Assembly: GCF_030704535.1 (NCBI RefSeq)
Contig: NC_081818.1
Coordinates: forward strand, 1,563,001-1,627,000
Origin: Vitis vinifera
Lineage: Eukaryota; Streptophyta; Magnoliopsida; Vitales; Vitaceae
Length of the DNA: 64,000 nt
Direction of reading: 5' to 3'
In this document: positions 60,480 to 64,000 of the stretch, in pieces
Position numbering within the stretch: the first letter of the stretch is position 1
Layout: every line of letters starts with the position of its first letter
Notes under the pieces: generated by a model
Database searches by the model: none
Seen by the model: the letters and a program-made list of their open reading frames with translations, nothing else
Told to the model about the DNA's origin: nothing
Position numbers and translations under genes: made by a program

Positions 60480-61061
60480 ATGAACACAATCTCTGGTGTC
60501 TTCTTCATCCTAATTCTTGCCTTCTGGCCACATCAAATCTTGGCCCAAGAGGACCAGGACTTAGGATTAATCATACCAAATCAGAAATCATCATTAGGGG
60601 AGGAGCTGATCGCCCAAGTTTGTGATCATGCAATCTACAAGGATCTGTGCATAAGTTCCCTACAATCAGTCCCAGAAAGCAAGGATGCAGACCTCTTTGA
60701 GCTTACCACAATTGCACTAAAACTTGCTGCAACAAATGCTACTGAAATCAAAAAATATGTTCAGAAGTTGCTTAACAAGTCTCATTCAGACCGCTATACA
60801 CACCAATGCCTAGCTGATTGTTCCGAAAACTATGAAGATGCGCTGGATCGGATTGAGGACTCATTGAAAGCTCTGGAATCCAAGGGATACAATGATGTTA
60901 ACACATGGGTGACCGCTGCCATGGCGGATGCCGAGTCATGTGAGGAGGGGTTCCTTGATCGTCCAGGCCATAAGTCTCCATTGACTGGTAGAAGCACAAT
61001 ATTTAACCAGCTATGCAGTATTGCTTTAACCATTACCAACTTCTTATCTGGTAGTGTTTGA
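60480..61061 (+). CDS. Invertase / pectin methylesterase inhibitor family protein
   Basis: Single exon, 193 residues. Signal peptide about 1-22 (SGVFFILILAFWPHQILA), so apoplastic. The PMEI/invertase-inhibitor four-helix domain spans about 42-187. Cys48 and Cys57 in the VCDHAIYKDLC hairpin form the usual first disulfide; Cys110 and Cys154 (SCEEGF) the usual second; Cys114 and a Cys near 179 are extra. Other landmarks: LKLAATNAT, CLADCSENYEDALDRIEDSL and NTWVTAAMADAESCEEGF. The family inhibits either pectin methylesterase (cell-wall stiffness) or vacuolar/cell-wall invertase; the sequence alone does not decide which. NATE and NKSH are possible glycosylation sites. Confidence 0.93.
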   Translation: MNTISGVFFILILAFWPHQILAQEDQDLGLIIPNQKSSLGEELIAQVCDHAIYKDLCISSLQSVPESKDADLFELTTIALKLAATNATEIKKYVQKLLNKSHSDRYTHQCLADCSENYEDALDRIEDSLKALESKGYNDVNTWVTAAMADAESCEEGFLDRPGHKSPLTGRSTIFNQLCSIALTITNFLSGSV

Positions 61062-62230
61062 TCTTTTGGCTTTTTAAGTACTATTCTCTAGCCATGGTTG
61101 TTGGTCCCATTTCATCTATATTGATTGATTTTCAGGCTCTACTTTCTTAGCTTTCTTTCTGTATTTCATGCCAAGTTCTGTGGCAAAAGGGTTGATGAAA
61201 TTAATCTTCAATCTATAATGCCAGAATGCATTTAATTCAAACCCCTTTTAAATCTACAGTCTTTAACAGACTTTAGTATGCATAATGAATGATATTTATG
61301 TTTTACCAACTGGAATCCATGCCATCCTTTTGGGATTTTTCATGATTATGTGGCTAGGGAGCAACTGACCAAATGGGGGGACCCAAGAAATTAAGTACAT
61401 GAGCATATATGCAATGGGGCAACAGAAGCGAGGCTTCCTTAATTGAAACAGTTTCATCAAATTGGTGAAGTGGTGCAAGCCATGTTAGGTGACCATGTTA
61501 GAGTCACTATCGATGATTGATCGATCCATCGATCTCATGAACTCGATTTGGTGATGAACAATGACCCTCTGGAAGTAAAAGGCCAACAAGCATGCATGGA
61601 CACAAAGCTTAGTAGTAAATGATTTCCAAAGCATAGCTAGAGGTCCCTTGTGGACCAAGCTGTGCCTGGCCATATTTGTACATATCTCAAAAGGAATAGC
61701 CAACAGTTTTCCATCTAAAAACTTTTGTATTCTTTCACCAACTCTGTCACTTTCCATTGTGCCAAACACTTGGGTTGAAGATGGACCATTAGTATAAGGC
61801 GGTTTAAGTTTCCAACTTCTGAAATAAAATGGAAATCTTGAATTGATCATTCAGCAGCCTGCAACATATGGCAATAAATACCCTCCTTCAATGGAGAACT
61901 GCAACACTGAAACAACTCCTGAAAGTGATGCATGGATGACTCCTGATTTTATTTGCATACATTAATGGCCTCACCAACTTGTACTTCAACTTCTTCATGG
62001 CCAATACTTTGACTGTTGATGTGCAACATTATTAGATCTTTTCATCATTTTTTCCTGATGTTAATTAGATTAAGCTAACAAGTGATTAATCACATTAATG
62101 GCGGCATAACAGATTTCGGTTTATAGTTTCTGGTTAGCACCTTGGCCAAGTTACAGATTGGAAATTCAAGGCGAATGAAAGCCACAAAAGTATGGTTTTT
62201 AATCAAAATGTCATCAAGAAAGGGATTGTC
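61062..62230. other. Downstream of the PMEI-like gene
   Basis: 3' UTR expected at the left. A 121-codon open frame on the minus strand (61485-61850) contains no domain I recognise and is listed among the rejected items. Nothing else seen. Confidence 0.45.
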
Positions 62231-62234
62231 CCAA

Positions 62235-63120
62235 AAGGATTAACGCCTTGTTTAGTAATTGTTTTTAAAAAAATAGTTTTTAACAATAGTTTTAGAAAAA
62301 TATTCTGTGATATTTTGTAAAATAAAAGTCTATTTAGGAATTTAAAATGTTTTTAACCTCTTTTTAATATTTTTAAAATAATTTTTATGTTCACAACTTT
62401 ATTTTTAATAATTATATATATGTTAGTATAATTATTTTTTAAAATAGCTCTCAAAAAACAACCGAAAATAACTAAAATATATTCTTTGAAAACACCATGT
62501 TATTTTCTGATAACAAAAAACAATTTGTGGTTGTCTACCATATTTTTCAGTTTTTTTATATTCTAGAAAATAGAAAATTGTTCTTGAAAATAGTTTTTAA
62601 AAATATGTTTTAAAAATAATTTTTATGTCTAGTGTTTTATTTTTTAATCATTCTATATATTTATATAATCATTTTTTTAAATAGCTTTAAAAAATAAGTA
62701 AAAATAATATAAAACAATTAAAAATAGAAAACAAAAAACAATTTTTTATTACCAAATGTGTTTTCCTAATTTTTTATTTTGGAAATAAAAAACTGTTCTT
62801 GTAGTTATCAAACATACCTTAAGATTTTGTTTTGTAACTCATTTTTAAAAAACAGTTTTTGAAAATTATTTTAAAAATTTTCTCATAAAAATATTTAAAA
62901 AATTAAAATATTTTTAATATGTTTTCATATTTTTAAAATAAATTTTATATATAGTATTTTATTCTTAGCCATTTTCTATATTTATACCGTTAGTTTTTAA
63001 AACAGCTTTTAAAAAATAAATGAAAACAATTAAAACAAAACACTTTTAGTTTGTAACAAACATGTTTTCCTTTTTTTTTTATTTAAAAAATAAAAACTAT
63101 TCTCGAAAACAATAAACCCA
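62235..63120. repeat. AT-rich repeat block, about three diverged units
   Basis: Units of about 250-300 bp share taatatttttaaaataattt, tttatgt..ta.tgttttattttt, an tatatatttatata word and aaatagcttt.aaaaaata. The block ends in ggcgccgtttggttgttact, a word typical of termini of plant MITEs. Family not resolved. Confidence 0.5.
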
Positions 63121-63299
63121 CGAGCCCTAAGGCGCCGTTTGGTTGTTACTCAACCATTTTGAGTAAGTTAGAAGTCTTTCAAGTTTGAAAGAATCTACAA
63201 ATTTGACGGGTGAAGTGAAGTTCAAAGGGGCTTTGACTGAGATGCTTGCAGAAGGGTAAAAGAGATGTGTAGAATGGTGCATAAATTCATCTATGGTAA

Positions 63300-64000
63300 G
63301 TGTCACACCCCTGAATCTCACTCTAAATTTTTCACGAGTGTGAGGTGCTAAGTGATAAGGATATACAATCAAGTTGAGAAAGTCAAGGGAGAAAATCAAG
63401 GGATTTCCACGTTTGAATATCTGTAGTTATACCATTTATTTGTATTATTAGATAGTTACTCAATTTGTTTTGTTTCCTATTTCTTTGTAATCAGTTTCAT
63501 ATTTTCGTGCTCATGCAATCTGTATATATGCTAACCACATCAATGAGAATTGGTAGGCTATAATTCTTCAATTTCTCTCTTCCAAAAATCCTTTATGGTA
63601 TCAGAGCAAAGGTTTGCTCTTTAATTTTTTATTTTTTTTTTATTTTTTTCCCAGCCACATCCTTCAATCTTCAGCAAGCCTTTCATCCTCCTCATTCCAA
63701 TGGCTACTGAGAATACTCAAATCATCATCTCTAATGCCCAGGAACCCACAAAACCACTAACCATGATTACTATCCATAACTCCATTAAACTCACACCCAC
63801 CAACTATCTTTCTTGGAAAACCCAAATGGAAGCCATTCTCATCGGCTATGATCTACAAAAATTCATTGATGGATCCCACCCTGCTCCTCCAACCACCATC
63901 ACCACCAATAATGTTGTCTCTACTAACCCTGCATACCAAACATGGCTACGTCAAGTCAAACTATTATTTGGCGCCCTTGTCGGCACTCTCTCACCTACTC
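63300..64000 (+). mobile_element. 5' end of a Copia-type LTR retrotransposon, cut by the window edge
   Basis: The primer-binding site tggtatcagagc (about 63597-63608, complementary to initiator tRNA-Met as is usual for plant Copia) follows an LTR that must end just before it; its start, perhaps near 63300, is uncertain. A gag frame opens at 63701 (MATENTQIIISNAQ, then IKLTPTNYLSWKTQME) and stays open to the window end, about 100 codons, with the Retrofit/Ale-like YLSWKxQ motif. The visible part looks whole and is younger than the element at 4041-9260; the remainder lies outside the window. Confidence 0.85.

Noticed and set aside
61485-61850. 121-codon open frame, minus strand
   Set aside because: No recognisable domain, no signal peptide or motif, no supporting splice or promoter context. 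Might be real but cannot be supported from sequence alone.

Overview
The window is nuclear DNA of a woody eudicot, most likely grapevine (Vitis): AT-rich, intron-containing genes, plant-only families (DUF538, SWEET, pectinesterase-inhibitor-like), Copia LTR fossils and MITE-like elements. The species is inferred from general resemblance; nothing was searched.

Layout. (1) 0-23 kb, minus strand: five tandem genes for small secreted DUF538 proteins (1176-1676, 10104-10595, 13549-14058, 19087-19563, 22005-22481). Copies 4 and 5 differ by one residue. Each is followed, same strand and collinear, by remnants of SWEET sugar-transporter exons (3' end of exon 3, then exon 4, and in places exons 5 and 6). 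The array therefore looks like one composite unit, a DUF538 gene joined to the 3' part of a SWEET gene, that was amplified. A broken Copia element with a nested solo LTR lies between copies 1 and 2.

(2) 15-44 kb, minus strand: a SWEET cluster of clade IV (SWEET16/17-like, expected tonoplast hexose carriers). Three genes have complete six-exon models with every splice site and frame agreeing: 24341-26369 (237 aa), 32957-34584 (238 aa) and 41984-44117 (298 aa). Among them are at least five broken or partial copies and three orphan tandem copies of exon 5. A 2.25-kb duplication, a 59-bp satellite-like array, a hAT-type insertion with perfect 8-bp target duplication and a Copia integrase fragment show repeated rearrangement.

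(3) 46-61 kb: ordinary single genes. MCTS1/Tma20-type translation factor (+, 8 exons), ribosomal protein L18 (+, 5 exons, first coding exon only the ATG), soluble epoxide hydrolase (-, 3 exons, catalytic residues visible), and an invertase/pectin-methylesterase inhibitor (+, single exon). These share no evident pathway.

(4) 62-64 kb: AT-rich repeats and the 5' end of another Copia element cut by the window edge.

No RNA gene, CRISPR array or bacterial-type operon was seen. The most unusual observation is the DUF538/SWEET composite array with its reused microhomology junction and private amplifications of a SWEET exon and of a DUF538 upstream segment.
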